Shown here: in pieces, positions 46,663 through 55,308 of the stretch
Layout of the letters: the number at the start of each line of letters is the position of its first letter
How positions within the stretch are numbered: the first letter of the stretch is position 1
DNA from: Bacillota bacterium
GTDB taxonomy: Bacteria > Bacteroidota > Bacteroidia > Bacteroidales > Bacteroidaceae
Length of the DNA stretch: 64,000 nucleotides
Assembly (NCBI GenBank): GCA_023664625.1
Contig: JAMPFD010000008.1
Location: 80,914 to 144,913, forward strand
Direction of reading: 5' to 3'
The notes under the pieces: generated by a model
Database searches by the model: none
Told to the model about the DNA's origin: nothing
What the model saw: the letters and a program-made list of their open reading frames with translations, nothing else
Made by a program: the position numbers and the translations under genes

Positions 46663-46807
46663 ATGCCAAATTACATGTCAAGAACAACTATTTTCAATAA
46701 GAAATTATTTTAAACCGACAGTAATATGACATATCATCCACGTAAAAACCAAAAAGATACAGCGACCGCTATAACCATATTCTTAAAGTTTCTCCCAAGA
46801 TTTCAAA

Positions 46808-47245
46808 TCAGGGCTGTGCTGAAGTGCCTTTTAAGTGATTCATTCTTGTGGATTCAAGAATTGGAAGGTTTGTCTCTGTCGGCACATATATTACAGTCTT
46901 ATTACTCAAGTCTGACTGCTGACGCACCCAAAGATACTGTATGTAAGTCGGAGTAATACTCCCGTTTTCTATACGGATAGCTTCAGCCGCACCTTTTGCA
47001 CGTTCAATCTCTGCCTGAGCATTAAGCTTCTCTGCCTCAAGATTGGCACGTGCTTCCTCTATCTTTATTTTACGGTTTTGTTCAGCTTTGGCAAATTCAG
47101 CCTTTCCTTCCATCTCCTGAGACCATACATTATACCACGGACGGATAAATGCCATACTGACGAAAAAAAACACTATTACAACTATTCCCCATAGGGCATT
47201 CCTAAGAATACCTGGAGTAATGTTGATGTTGTTATTATTGTTCAT
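46808..47245 (-). CDS. Short prohibitin/SPFH-tail-like membrane protein
   Basis: 145 residues. One N-terminal membrane helix (ILRNALWGIVVIVFFFVSMAFI) is followed by an alanine/glutamate-rich coiled coil (about 45-95) and a tail TPTYIQYLWVRQQSDLSNKTVIYVPTETNLPILES. The coiled coil and tail are those at the C-terminus of prohibitin/HflK-type proteins, but the SPFH domain itself is absent. It may form membrane scaffolds or be a truncated relative. Function unknown. Confidence 0.75.
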   Translation of the reverse strand: MNNNNNINITPGILRNALWGIVVIVFFFVSMAFIRPWYNVWSQEMEGKAEFAKAEQNRKIKIEEARANLEAEKLNAQAEIERAKGAAEAIRIENGSITPTYIQYLWVRQQSDLSNKTVIYVPTETNLPILESTRMNHLKGTSAQP

Positions 47246-47388
47246 TTGATTGATTATTATATTATTGTAACCATATTTCTCAAAAAGCGGCCATCAGAGA
47301 ACTACACCTTGATATAGGAGTTGTTTCCAATGACCGTCATAATTTTGTATAAGCAAATGGCATACACAGCCACTGCGGAGGTTTCTGA

Positions 47389-48102
47389 TTAAAAAGCTAT
47401 TGCTGATTCCAGCGCAAGCTTCATCATTTCGCGGAAAGAATTCTGACGGTCCTCGGCAGAGAGGACCTCATTCGTGCAGAACGAATCAGAAATAGTAAGT
47501 ATACAGGCAGCACGCTTATTGAGCATCCTGGCGTTATGGAATAAGGCAAAGCTTTCCATCTCAACACATTCCGTGCCCGTCTTTTCACGGATATCCTGCC
47601 ATCCGCCGACATTCGGAGCCGTATAGAAAGCATCGCTTGAATGCACGACAGCCTCCTTACAGTCAATCCCGAGTTCCTCTGCTTTCTTCATGATAATAGC
47701 GTTAAGTTCCTCGCTCGGATACATTATCTTATCCTCCACCCCACTTGTCTTCAGTGCAAAAGTGGAATCACTGAAAGCCCGCTCCGCAAGAACGACATCA
47801 CGGACATTAAGACGTTCAACATAAGAACCTGCGGAACCGATACGCACAATATTCTCTACACCATAATACTGGTAAAGTTCATAAGAATATATGCCTATCG
47901 AAGGCATTCCCATTCCTGAAGCCATTACAGATACGGGGACTCCCTTATATGTACCTGTATATCCCAGGATACTACGTACTTCATTGACAAGACGGGGGGT
48001 ATCAAGAAATTCCTCCGCAATGAACTTAGACCTAAGTGGATCGCCAGGCATAAGCACTGTCTTGGCGAAATCGCCCATTTGGGCACCGTTGTGAGGTGTC
48101 AT
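47389..48102 (-). CDS. deoD: Purine nucleoside phosphorylase, DeoD type
   Basis: 237 residues, normal length. The phosphate-binding MPGDPLRSKFIAEEF at residues 18-32, ASGMGMPSIGIYSYELY near 60, RIGSAGSY near 87 and CVEMESFALF near 178 are present. The enzyme splits purine (deoxy)nucleosides with phosphate for salvage. Neighbours are the SPFH-like gene and a HAD phosphatase on the same strand. Confidence 0.95.
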   Translation of the reverse strand: MTPHNGAQMGDFAKTVLMPGDPLRSKFIAEEFLDTPRLVNEVRSILGYTGTYKGVPVSVMASGMGMPSIGIYSYELYQYYGVENIVRIGSAGSYVERLNVRDVVLAERAFSDSTFALKTSGVEDKIMYPSEELNAIIMKKAEELGIDCKEAVVHSSDAFYTAPNVGGWQDIREKTGTECVEMESFALFHNARMLNKRAACILTISDSFCTNEVLSAEDRQNSFREMMKLALESAIAF

Positions 48103-48179
48103 AATCTTTCACTCTTTAAGGTTAGACATTATATCTACACGGTTTCACGCCATAATGACATGCTACCGATTCGTCATTC

Positions 48180-48911
48180 TCAAAAGCCGGAGAAAGGAGA
48201 GAGTATATCGTTCAGACTGTCACGAAACTCATCCATGGAATGGAACAACAAATCTGCACCTTCACACAGAAGCATCTCGTCAGGCAACGGGCCGGTATTC
48301 ACTGCAACGGTAAAGGCTCCAGCCGCCACACCCGCCCTTACTCCGAGCGGAGCGTTCTCAACAACGACAGTCTCCCACGGCTTCCTTCCTGCAAGTTCCA
48401 TTCCTTTCAGATACGGATCAGGAGCAGGCTTCCCTTTCTCAATGTTCAGTGCAGTGACAAAAATGTCCGGATTCACCAGTCCTGCATAATCTGACTTTAC
48501 GCGGTCAAGCAAAGACAACTGACCGCTGCCCGTAACCACACCGACTTCCAATCCGCAACGACGCATTTCCTGCTGCAGGGCATATGTCCCGTCCATCATC
48601 TTTGCTGTGGGACATGCGGAATAGCAATCCGACTTCACACGGTACATATCCGCAGACTCATCATCAGAGATTTCCCTACCCCACTGCTTTCCGGCCACAA
48701 TCTTTATAGTCTCAAATCCACGCATGCCTTCAAAAGCATAAGCTTCCTCTTCACTCATGTCAAGACCGTAACTTGCCATGGACTCACGCCACGCTTTAGC
48801 ATGGTTCGGCATTGAATCATAAAGAACGCCGTCCATGTCAAACAGCGCAACTTTCGGGCAAAACTCTTTATACCCGTGTTTTACAAGATATGCTACTTTT
48901 GCTTTCTCCAT
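48180..48911 (-). CDS. HAD family phosphatase/phosphomutase-like
   Basis: 243 residues from the ATG at 48911. The frame is open to 49217, but the promoter at 48922-48929 and the start of homology (MEKAKVAYLVKHGYKEFCPKVALFDMDGVLYDS) fix the start here. Motif I is DMDGVLYDS, motif II VVTGSGQLS, then the Lys in KGKPAPDPYLKG and motif III VVENAPLGVRAG. It is closest to beta-phosphoglucomutase-like or sugar phosphatase HADs; the substrate is unknown. Confidence 0.85.
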   Translation of the reverse strand: MEKAKVAYLVKHGYKEFCPKVALFDMDGVLYDSMPNHAKAWRESMASYGLDMSEEEAYAFEGMRGFETIKIVAGKQWGREISDDESADMYRVKSDCYSACPTAKMMDGTYALQQEMRRCGLEVGVVTGSGQLSLLDRVKSDYAGLVNPDIFVTALNIEKGKPAPDPYLKGMELAGRKPWETVVVENAPLGVRAGVAAGAFTVAVNTGPLPDEMLLCEGADLLFHSMDEFRDSLNDILSPFSGF

Positions 48912-49290
48912 ATTCGGATTGCAAAAGTAGCATATTTTTTTTGAATCTCCAAATTTTGCCACGCAATAATTTGCGGCATTCGGGAATTCATTTGACAAAA
49001 CCGCTTCTTCCGTCTCTACGGACATGCCTTTTGTCTGACAAGAAACACATCTCCCGGAGACCGCACAGAAAGCTTTGCCGACAACTTTACAATCAACATC
49101 AACCAAACCTATGGCTGTCACCGATGCAACGAACACCGATATGCCGTATGCTATTTCACAAGACATCTTGCCGTAATTAAAAGCCTGTAAGATATAAAAA
49201 GTCTTTGCCATCTGCATATATCAAACAGATACATTTTCTGATATGGCATCGGAATTGACAGTCATTAGCACGCCATGGTGACATGAACAA
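48912..49290. other. Intergenic region
   Basis: No gene supported. The open frame here continues upstream of the HAD gene but lies before its promoter and resembles no family. Confidence 0.4.
48922..48929 (-). promoter_or_regulatory. -7 element giving a near-leaderless HAD transcript
   Basis: TACTTTTG on the minus strand, ten bases before the ATG at 48911. Confidence 0.55.
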
Positions 49291-49590
49291 CTATGCCCTG
49301 ACATAAGTCGCCGACACAGCCCCAATACCCCATGAGGCAGTGGCGATGGCGAAAGAACAGACAGTGACATTCATTGCCGAGTGATTCATCTCACTAAGAA
49401 TCATGCCTGCAACTTCATCAGAACCCAAGATCACTGTAAAGACATCTTCATTCTGAACCGTCAACGTCCGTTCCTTCATCGCCGAAAGATAAAAAGTTCC
49501 GTCTGCCACAAACTGCAATTTGCCGGGCAGTTGTGCTGAGACATCAACTGTCGCCACAAGAGCAACGACAAACATTAGAATATTTTTCAT
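49291..49590 (-). CDS. Small secreted protein, function unknown
   Basis: 99 residues from the ATG at 49590, starting with a signal peptide (MKNILMFVVALVATVDVSA). The remainder is a short beta-rich stretch (QFVADGTFYLSAMKERTLTV) with no motif I recognise. A TACCTTTG promoter element lies about 20 bases upstream of the start on the minus strand, which supports expression. It could be a shortened relative of Bacteroidales calycin-like secreted proteins. Confidence 0.5.
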   Translation of the reverse strand: MKNILMFVVALVATVDVSAQLPGKLQFVADGTFYLSAMKERTLTVQNEDVFTVILGSDEVAGMILSEMNHSAMNVTVCSFAIATASWGIGAVSATYVRA

Positions 49591-49653
49591 ACACAAAAAC
49601 ACATTAGCCAGATTTCTGATTGCAAAGGTACATATTTTCAAAAACATACGCAA

Positions 49654-50017
49654 TACCTATATTTCGGTAATATGCCCAATACTTTCTTTTGGTGATACAC
49701 CATAATTATTATTACGGGACTAACCTCAGGAGATCACATAAGACTGTAAACAACAGGACATAATTCTCAAAAATCACATAAAAAATCTTTCTCAGTGCAA
49801 AGTGACACCCTTTACATTGCAAAGTGTTACCTTTTGCATCACAAAAGGTAACACTTTGCTCAGCTACATGGCCGGCATTGACCGCCAGGAGCTGCAACAC
49901 AGGAGATAAATCATCTATATTTCAAGCATCTACGACCACAAGGTCAACAGAATTTTCTTTCATGCTTTCCTTATCAGAACATCCTTATTCCACAAAAGAG
50001 GCCGACAAAAACAGCAA
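49654..50017. other. Intergenic region with repeat cluster D
   Basis: No gene seen; the hairpin repeat at 49797-49859 is the only structure. Confidence 0.5.
49797..49859. repeat. AAAAGGTAAC repeat cluster D with 18-bp perfect hairpin
   Basis: GCAAAGTGTTACCTTTTG (49819-49836) pairs without mismatch with 49842-49859 around a CATCA loop. A diverged copy (GCAAAGTGACACCCTTTA) precedes it. Confidence 0.75.
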
Positions 50018-51055
50018 TCAGATTATAGGCATTCCTGCCGCAGCACACTCCTGCCGCATATTCTCAGGCCATATCGAAGCCTGTATTTCTCCGACATGCG
50101 CCTTATGGAGCAGAAGCATGCACAGACGGCTCTGCCCTATTCCGCCACCGACGGTGAGCGGCAGCTTGCCATCAAGAAGTTGCTTATGAAAATACAACTC
50201 TTTCCTGTCTTCAGCGTCCTCCATAGCCAGCTGACGCAGCAAAGCCTCCCTGTCGACACGGATACCCATTGACGACAGTTCCACAGCCTGCTCAAGTACC
50301 GGATACCAAATAAGTATGTCTCCATTCAGACCAACACTGCCATCTTCAGCAACCGTTGACCAATCATCATAGTCCGGAGCACGTCCATCATGTTTCTCTC
50401 CATTGGAAAGTTTCCCGCCTATACCTATAATAAATACCGCTCCATACTCTTTGGTCACTTTTCCCTCCCGCTCTTTAGGCGAAAGATCAGGGTACATGCG
50501 CAGAAGTTCTTCTGCATGGATAAAACGGATTTTCTCAGGAAGAAAAGGTTTAAGTTGCGGATACCATTCACATGCAAGATATTCCGTACGGCGTATCGCG
50601 CCATATATGCGCTCCACTACCTCGCGGAGAAATTCCTGCGTACGCTGTTTATCGGTAATGACAGCCTCCCAGTCCCACTGATCAACATAGAGAGAATGAA
50701 GGTTATCCAGTTCCTCATCGGCACGTATGGCATTCATGTCGGTATATATGCCATACCCCGGAGCAATCTTGTCCTCCGATAGTTTCATGCGCTTCCACTT
50801 GGCAAGGGAATGAACGACCTCGGCTTCGGCATCGCCAAGTTCCTTCACAGGAAATGTCACAGCACGCTCCACACCGTTCAGATCATCATTGATGCCCAGC
50901 CCCTTCAACACGAAAAGGGGAGCCGTGACACGGCGCAGACGCAGTTCCGTACTGAGATTTTGCTGAAAAAACTCCTTGATAAGTTTTATTCCCTGTTCCG
51001 TCTGGACTGTATCAAGAATAGCTTTGTACCCGGAAGGCTTTATCAATTTACTCAT
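50018..51055 (-). CDS. asnA: Aspartate-ammonia ligase
   Basis: 345 residues, normal for AsnA. The class II synthetase-like fold shows LRLRRVTAPLFVLKGLGINDDLNG, then KLSEDKIAPGYGIYTDMNAIRADEE, LDNLHSLYVDQWDWE, and a C-terminal VGGGIGQSRLCMLLL. It makes asparagine from aspartate, ammonia and ATP. A TAACTTTG element lies about 45 bases upstream (minus strand, near 51100). Confidence 0.96.
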   Translation of the reverse strand: MSKLIKPSGYKAILDTVQTEQGIKLIKEFFQQNLSTELRLRRVTAPLFVLKGLGINDDLNGVERAVTFPVKELGDAEAEVVHSLAKWKRMKLSEDKIAPGYGIYTDMNAIRADEELDNLHSLYVDQWDWEAVITDKQRTQEFLREVVERIYGAIRRTEYLACEWYPQLKPFLPEKIRFIHAEELLRMYPDLSPKEREGKVTKEYGAVFIIGIGGKLSNGEKHDGRAPDYDDWSTVAEDGSVGLNGDILIWYPVLEQAVELSSMGIRVDREALLRQLAMEDAEDRKELYFHKQLLDGKLPLTVGGGIGQSRLCMLLLHKAHVGEIQASIWPENMRQECAAAGMPII

Positions 51056-51281
51056 TTACATATATAATTTTATTTCTGACCATTCGTTTCCTTTTGCGAT
51101 GCAAAGTTACAAACAAACTTTTACATCTACAACTTTTTGTAAAGAATAATCAATATTTTACATCATATTCCACAAATAACGCCAAATTTACTTACATTTT
51201 GTATTCAGCAAAAAGAGGTTAATAAACTATAAAATAACATTCTCGTCAGGAAAGAAGCAACGGAGTTCGGGAAAAAATCAT

Positions 51282-51289
51282 TAATTTTG
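51282..51289 (+). promoter_or_regulatory. -7 element for tRNA-Arg
   Basis: TAATTTTG, 11 bases before the mature tRNA, so the primary transcript would have almost no 5' leader. Confidence 0.6.
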
Positions 51290-51299
51290 CAATATCATT

Positions 51300-51373
51300 G
51301 GCCTGGTAGCTTAGTTGAATAGAGCGCAGGATTCCGGTTCCTGAGGTCCTGGGTTTGAGTCCCAGCCGGGTCA
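51300..51373 (+). tRNA. tRNA-Arg (CCG)
   Basis: Acceptor GGCCTGG pairs with CCGGGTC (two G-U pairs). Anticodon stem CAGGA/TCCTG encloses TTCCGGT, giving anticodon CCG. T arm contains GTTTGAGTC. No CCA is encoded. Confidence 0.93.
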
Positions 51374-51556
51374 CTTTTGGCGTTGAGAATGCTTTGATTA
51401 AACATAACTTCGCAAAACATCAACCATATCAGATATTGATCTTTCTGATAATCCTAACAAAGAAAACACGGCAATCATTTTACTGAACAGCCTATCTCGA
51501 CTGCCATTTTATTTGATTCACACTTCCTGTAATCAGTTTTTACAAGGACACGTTAT

Positions 51557-51605
51557 AAACTTTAAAAAAGAGCAAGGTATGCAACCTTGCTCTTTTTTAA
51601 AGTTT
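51557..51605. terminator. 22-bp terminator overlapping the tdk stop
   Basis: Bases 51557-51578 pair perfectly with 51584-51605 around an ATGCA loop. The stem has A and T runs at its base, so it works in both directions. Its right arm overlaps the tdk stop codon. Confidence 0.8.
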
Positions 51606-52185
51606 ATCTAACATCAAGCTTTGCCTTCTCATAACATTTCCGGCACAATGGTTCATATTCCCCCGTCTCACCGAGCAGCACACGCTTATCACCCTCAACT
51701 ATGCGATGGCTGACATAAGCAAGCGATCCGCAATGTACACAGATGGCATGCACCTTTGTGACATCATCAGCAACGGCCATAAGACCGGGCATCGGTCCGA
51801 AAGGAAGCCCCTTGAAGTCCATATCAAGACCGGCACATATAACTCTCACCCCTCTGTTGGCAAGTTCATTACAAACTTCCACAAGCCCATCGTCAAAGAA
51901 CTGAGCCTCGTCAATACCAACTACATCAATATCACTCGTAAGCAATAGTATCGCACCTGACGACTCTACAGGCGTGGAAGTAATAGTGGTATGGTCATGG
52001 CTGACAACATCAGCATCACTGTACCGTGTGTCTATTGCCGGCTTAAAGATCTCAACTTTCTGTTTAGCAAACTTAGCGCGCTTCATACGACGTATCAGTT
52101 CCTCCGTCTTTCCTGAGAACATTGAACCGCACACGACTTCTATGCGCCCATGACGACGCAACTCACCTTGTATATTATTAGTCAT
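51604..52185 (-). CDS. tdk: Thymidine kinase
   Basis: 193 residues, normal. P-loop [18 protein letters not shown] at residues 21-38, [14 protein letters not shown] near 87 (Walker B and catalytic Glu), and zinc ligands in HCGSLAY and [11 protein letters not shown]. It phosphorylates thymidine for salvage. The promoter TAATTTTG (minus, near 52288) is divergent from rsmI. Confidence 0.96.
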   Translation of the reverse strand: MTNNIQGELRRHGRIEVVCGSMFSGKTEELIRRMKRAKFAKQKVEIFKPAIDTRYSDADVVSHDHTTITSTPVESSGAILLLTSDIDVVGIDEAQFFDDGLVEVCNELANRGVRVICAGLDMDFKGLPFGPMPGLMAVADDVTKVHAICVHCGSLAYVSHRIVEGDKRVLLGETGEYEPLCRKCYEKAKLDVR

Positions 52186-52360
52186 TGACCGCTTATATAT
52201 TACATTTATGTATCCGTCAAGCCATACACATCAGAAGAGGCATCCCTTGCTGCTGTCATGGCATAAAAATGGTAAAATAAAATTCAACGCAAAATTACAA
52301 AGAAAATTTAAAAATCCAAAGAAATATACATTTTTTATTGTTTATATCGGAATTTAGGAG

Positions 52361-52368
52361 TATTTTTG
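52361..52368 (+). promoter_or_regulatory. -7 element giving a near-leaderless rsmI transcript
   Basis: TATTTTTG with TTG at 52338-52340 (20-base spacing), ten bases before the rsmI ATG at 52378. Confidence 0.6.
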
Positions 52369-52377
52369 TACACTGTT

Positions 52378-53139
52378 ATGGGAACACTTTATCTCGTACC
52401 CACACCTGTGGGAAATTTGGAGGACATGACATTCCGTGCAGTTCGCATGCTGAAAGAAGCGGACATCATCCTTGCCGAGGACACCCGTACATCGGGTATC
52501 CTCCTGAAACACTACGACATACACAAGCCTCTTATGGCGCACCACAAGTTCAACGAGCACGGCACATCAGCCGGCATTGTGGAACGGCTGAAAGCTGGAC
52601 AGAAGATATGTCTTGTCACTGATGCCGGCACACCTGGCATCTCAGACCCTGGATTCTATCTTGTCCGCGAAGCCGTCGAGGCAGGAATAGAAGTGCAGAC
52701 ACTGCCCGGTGCAACGGCCTTCGTACCGGCATTGGTAAGTTCGGGACTTCCTTGCGACAAATTCTGTTTTGAAGGTTTTCTGCCACAGAAGAAAGGAAGA
52801 CTGACACGCCTGGAACAGCTGGCAAAGGAAGAACGTACAATGATCTTTTATGAATCCCCTTACCGGTTACTGAAGACATTGCAACAGTTTGCGGATTTTT
52901 ACGGAGAGACACGAAAAGTGAGCGTCTGCCGTGAGATAAGCAAGCTCCATGAAGAGTCAGTACGCGGCACGTTAGCGGAAGTCATAGCCCACTTTGCAGG
53001 AACTCCGGCAAAAGGAGAGATTGTCATCATTCTGGAAGGCGCAGAGCCTGTCAAGACAAAGGGCAATAAGGATAACAGAAGAAAAAACAGAAACATAGAC
53101 TATCTTGCCCAAGAGAATACAGACACTATCAAAGACTAA
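52378..53139 (+). CDS. rsmI: 16S rRNA (cytidine-1402 2'-O)-methyltransferase
   Basis: 253 residues from the ATG at 52378; an upstream in-frame start at 52366 lies inside the promoter element. GTLYLVPTPVGNLEDMT at the N-terminus, ILAEDTRTSGILL near 37, TDAGTPGISDPG near 85 and TLPGATAFVPAL near 113 match RsmI. It methylates C1402 in the ribosomal decoding centre. The next gene starts 20 bases after its stop. Confidence 0.95.
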   Translation: MGTLYLVPTPVGNLEDMTFRAVRMLKEADIILAEDTRTSGILLKHYDIHKPLMAHHKFNEHGTSAGIVERLKAGQKICLVTDAGTPGISDPGFYLVREAVEAGIEVQTLPGATAFVPALVSSGLPCDKFCFEGFLPQKKGRLTRLEQLAKEERTMIFYESPYRLLKTLQQFADFYGETRKVSVCREISKLHEESVRGTLAEVIAHFAGTPAKGEIVIILEGAEPVKTKGNKDNRRKNRNIDYLAQENTDTIKD

Positions 53140-53159
53140 CAACAAAAACAAATACAACT

Positions 53160-54008
53160 ATGAAGCGGATAATTTACTTGGCATTATGCCTTATATGCCT
53201 GACGGCATGTGAGAATACTAACAAGCAACAATCTGAAAACACAACAGAATCCAGAGACTCTCTGCAGCGTGTCATAGAGCAGAAGAACAATGAAATAAAC
53301 GATATGCTCAGTACTCTGAACGAGATTCAGGAAGGATTCCGCCAGATAAGCATTGCCGAAGAGCGTGTCACCGTCATCAAGGACGGGGAGGCAACAAGCC
53401 GTAAGGAGCAGATACGCTCCGACATTGAGTTCATAGCCCAACAGATGAAGCACAACCGTGAACTGATTGAGAAACTTCAGAAACAGGCTCGCGAAGGAAG
53501 CATCGCAGCCGAGCAGCTGAAGAAGACTATAGAGAATCTGACAACACAACTGGAAGAGAAGAACAACCAGCTTGAGAATCTACGGGTAGAGCTTAATGCA
53601 AAGGACGTACGCATCCTTGAACTGGATCAGACAGTCACCACTCTCAACAACGATGTCGCGGAGCTGAAGAACGAGTCCGCAAGTAAGTCTGCAACCATTT
53701 CAAACCAGGACAAACAGCTCAACACGGCATGGTATGCTTTCGGTACAAAGAAAGAACTTTCTGACAATCATATTCTTGAGAAAGGCAAGGTGCTACGTGC
53801 CAACTTCAACAAGAATTATTTCACAAAAGTTGATGTCCGTGTGGACAAAGAGATAAAGCTTTATTCCAAATCAGCAAAATTGCTCACATCACATCCTTCT
53901 ACGGCATACACACTCCAGCAGGATGCGTCAAAGCAATATGTGCTGCGCATCACCAATCCAGAACTATTTTGGTCCACAAGCAAGTATCTTGTTATACAGG
54001 TAAAGTAA
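53160..54008 (+). CDS. Coiled-coil lipoprotein, function unknown
   Basis: 282 residues. A lipoprotein signal peptide with lipobox LTAC (Cys near residue 17) is followed by long helices of coiled-coil character (about residues 25-185), rich in Glu, Lys and Gln. The C-terminal region (about 190-282) is compact and mixed. I recognise no named family, although similar Bacteroidales proteins exist. It probably sits in the periplasm or outer membrane. It follows rsmI closely and may share its transcript. Confidence 0.8.
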   Translation: MKRIIYLALCLICLTACENTNKQQSENTTESRDSLQRVIEQKNNEINDMLSTLNEIQEGFRQISIAEERVTVIKDGEATSRKEQIRSDIEFIAQQMKHNRELIEKLQKQAREGSIAAEQLKKTIENLTTQLEEKNNQLENLRVELNAKDVRILELDQTVTTLNNDVAELKNESASKSATISNQDKQLNTAWYAFGTKKELSDNHILEKGKVLRANFNKNYFTKVDVRVDKEIKLYSKSAKLLTSHPSTAYTLQQDASKQYVLRITNPELFWSTSKYLVIQVK

Positions 54009-54115
54009 ATCCACATACTTCCACAGGAGACTCTGAACATATCTTCTGCAAGTATATCCATACACAGTAAATAATAATATTTCATCCCGTTACAGGAGAT
54101 ATTCAAGAAACGGCA

Positions 54116-55246
54116 ATGCTTCAAAATGAAATAACTTTCGACCGCTTTATCCGCTGGGTGATGACGGCATTCCTGATAGCGGCGGTGTTCTTTACCGTAA
54201 ACTATCTCAGCAGCGCACTGCTTCCATTCTTCGTAGCATGGGGTCTGGCATACCTGCTGTTTCCAATTGTCACTTTCGTAGAGCGGGTAATGCGGATACG
54301 CATCCGTGCATTGGCGATAATCGTGACGGTAATCATTGTTGCCGTGGTACTTACGGGAGTGACGCTCGCAATTATTCCACCGATGATTGACCAGTTCCAG
54401 AAACTCGGCGTGATAGCGACAAGCTATATACATCAGCGTGCCCATATCTCCAGCATTCCGCAAGCGTTGAACGAACTGTTCGTAACCTACCGCACGGAGA
54501 TCGACCAGTTCTTCCGCTCAAAAGATTTCAGTGAACTTGTAAAGCATTCTGCTCCCGGAGTCCTGAACGTGGTGACAGAGACCTTTTCTTTCATAAAAAG
54601 TTTTGTCGGCTCATGTATAACCTTGCTCTACATGTTCTTTATTCTTCTTGATTATGAGAAACTTACTGAAGCATGGGTAAAAATGTTTCCTATTCAGAAC
54701 CGGCCCTTCGTACAGGCACTTATGCGCGATGTCTCCGTGGCAATGAACAGTTACATCCGCGGACAGGCCCTTGTCGCATTGACAATGGGCATACTATTCT
54801 GCATAGGATTCACCATAATAGGTTTTCCTATGGCAATTGGTCTCGGCATACTTATAGGTATCCTTGACCTCGTACCATACCTTCACACTTTCGCACTCAT
54901 ACCGACGGCATTTCTCGCACTCATGAAAGCCGCTGACACAGGACAGAACTTTTGGGTAATCTTCGCATCCGCGTTTGCCATCTTTGCCATCGTACAGATA
55001 ATCATTGACATGATTGTCACACCGAAAATCATGGGCAAGGCAATGGGAATGAACCCAGCCATACTCCTGCTGTCACTCTCCGTATGGGGTTCTCTTCTCG
55101 GATTTATCGGACTTATCATAGCCTTGCCGCTTACGACAATCATTCTCGCATACTGGAAACGATATGTTTTGGGCGACACAGAGATACTCTGCAACACAGA
55201 AAGCCTTCCGCCAACGAAAGCAAAAGAGACAGCGGAAAGTATCTGA
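54116..55246 (+). CDS. AI-2E family transporter (PerM-like)
   Basis: 376 residues with about eight membrane segments and the family layout. An N-terminal pair of helices (FFVAWGLAYLLFPIVTFVERVMRIR) is followed by a large central amphipathic region. The C-terminal helices contain GILIGILDLVPYLHTFALIPTAFLA and TPKIMGKAMGMNPAILLLSLSVWGSLLGFIG. Members export autoinducer-2, glycans or ions; the role here is unknown. Confidence 0.9.
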   Translation: MLQNEITFDRFIRWVMTAFLIAAVFFTVNYLSSALLPFFVAWGLAYLLFPIVTFVERVMRIRIRALAIIVTVIIVAVVLTGVTLAIIPPMIDQFQKLGVIATSYIHQRAHISSIPQALNELFVTYRTEIDQFFRSKDFSELVKHSAPGVLNVVTETFSFIKSFVGSCITLLYMFFILLDYEKLTEAWVKMFPIQNRPFVQALMRDVSVAMNSYIRGQALVALTMGILFCIGFTIIGFPMAIGLGILIGILDLVPYLHTFALIPTAFLALMKAADTGQNFWVIFASAFAIFAIVQIIIDMIVTPKIMGKAMGMNPAILLLSLSVWGSLLGFIGLIIALPLTTIILAYWKRYVLGDTEILCNTESLPPTKAKETAESI

Positions 55247-55308
55247 AAGAGAATAAAAAAGGAAAAGATTTCAATCTATAAATAACATCAAACTAACAAA
55301 AAACATTT

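Noticed and set aside
48912-49217. 102-residue N-terminal extension of the HAD protein
   Set aside because: A good promoter lies inside it just before the ATG at 48911, and the extension matches no domain.
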